A model generated the notes under the pieces. The model was given only the letters and a program-made list of their open reading frames with translations, ran no database searches and was not told the origin of the DNA. Shown piece after piece: positions 63,875 through 64,000 of a stretch of DNA of 64,000 nt. Every line of letters starts with the position of its first letter. Within the stretch, counting starts at the first letter, position 1. A program made the position numbers and the translations under genes. The stretch is from Amycolatopsis sp. WAC 01376 (lineage in GTDB: Bacteria; Actinomycetota; Actinomycetes; Mycobacteriales; Pseudonocardiaceae). The stretch is from positions 1,847,280 through 1,911,279 of the forward strand of contig NZ_QHKL01000001.1 of NCBI RefSeq assembly GCF_003947415.1, in the 5' to 3' direction.

Positions 63875-64000
63875 TTGGGTTCACGGGGTCGTTGCAACAC
63901 CGATTGTGGTCGGAGGTTGTGTTGGCGGGTCGTGTGCCGTTGGTGCGGGATGTGCGGGTGGGGTTCTGGGAGGGGATTCGGGCGGGGCGGGCTGTGACGC
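63875..64000 (+). mobile_element. Left end of an insertion sequence, probably IS30-like
   Basis: From about 63875 the sequence departs from the palindrome (TTGGGTTCACGGGGTCGTTG) and leads within 45 bases to the start of a transposase-like gene. The right part is beyond the window, so terminal repeats and target duplication cannot be checked. Base use in the last 80 bases (runs of G and TGTG) is unlike the photolyase gene. Confidence 0.55.
63919..64000 (+). CDS. Transposase, N-terminal fragment, IS30-like
   Basis: 27 codons at the right edge, GTG start with GGAGG two bases upstream: MLAGRVPLVRDVRVGFWEGI then RAGRAVT. This resembles the first helix-turn-helix of IS30-type transposases in actinobacteria (residues like VRVxFWEGI-RxGxxVTxAAR). 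Too short for certainty. Confidence 0.5.
   Translation, partial: MLAGRVPLVRDVRVGFWEGIRAGRAVT

Overview
The window reads as chromosomal DNA of a high-GC filamentous actinomycete. Amycolatopsis or another member of the Pseudonocardiales fits best, but no 16S or marker gene is present to prove it. The support is very GC-rich third codon positions, many GTG starts and GTGA/ATGA translational couplings, the actinobacterial proteins SepH, a DUF2537-type membrane protein and a four-gene conservon, and an order of landmarks (SpoU/TrmH-type methyltransferase, DUF2537, sepH, serC, citrate synthases, pdxH) that recalls the mycobacterial Rv0881-Rv0896 stretch. The content is mostly core metabolism and transport, with two small toxin-antitoxin-like modules and the start of an insertion sequence at the right edge.

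Layout. 1-4.9 kb: end of a TetR gene, a GCS2-type ligase, an RNA methyltransferase, a DUF2537 protein, a YjbR protein and sepH. 5-8.8 kb: an OmpR-type two-component pair and a secreted GH29 alpha-L-fucosidase. 9-12.6 kb: a lipoprotein plus MacAB-like efflux operon. 12.6-17.3 kb: a GT87 mannosyltransferase, serC, two small proteins and a serine beta-lactamase-fold hydrolase. 17.3-20.7 kb: a coupled ABC exporter plus NarL-type two-component operon. 20.8-22.5 kb: an AbiE-type toxin-antitoxin pair. 22.5-27.2 kb: TetR/MFS, then an EphD-like hydrolase-dehydrogenase fusion with its own TetR. 27.3-34.3 kb: citrate synthase citA and a urease operon (ureABCFGD plus one unknown gene). 34.7-43.4 kb: a secreted lipase, a TetR gene, and a seven-gene operon joining a nitrate/sulfonate/taurine-type ABC importer to a conservon. 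43.7-49.1 kb: a small secreted protein, pdxH, an MFS carrier, a lipoprotein and an amino-acid permease. 49.1-54.5 kb: a TetR gene with two tandem metallo-beta-lactamase-fold genes, a second HTH/nucleotidyltransferase pair, and an acyl-CoA synthetase. 54.5-64 kb: aldose epimerase, GNAT, amidohydrolase, a Q/P-rich membrane protein, acyl-CoA dehydrogenase with TetR, a PfkB kinase, citrate synthase gltA, photolyase, and the left end of an IS30-like element.

The most unusual signal lies between the genes. At least a dozen long, nearly perfect palindromes (arms mostly 17-31 bp, spacers sometimes 1-2 nt) sit at gene ends. They fall into a few recurring families that share arm or core sequence. Three copies of one family keep the same outer arm and the same central GTTAGAAC while the inner arm differs, in two of them with full compensation. 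Another family lies directly 3' of both citrate synthase genes. A third supplies stop codons to coding sequences, encodes a C-terminal tail in one gene, and is interrupted by the insertion sequence at the right edge. Several candidate operator palindromes can also be paired with neighbouring TetR or toxin-antitoxin genes.
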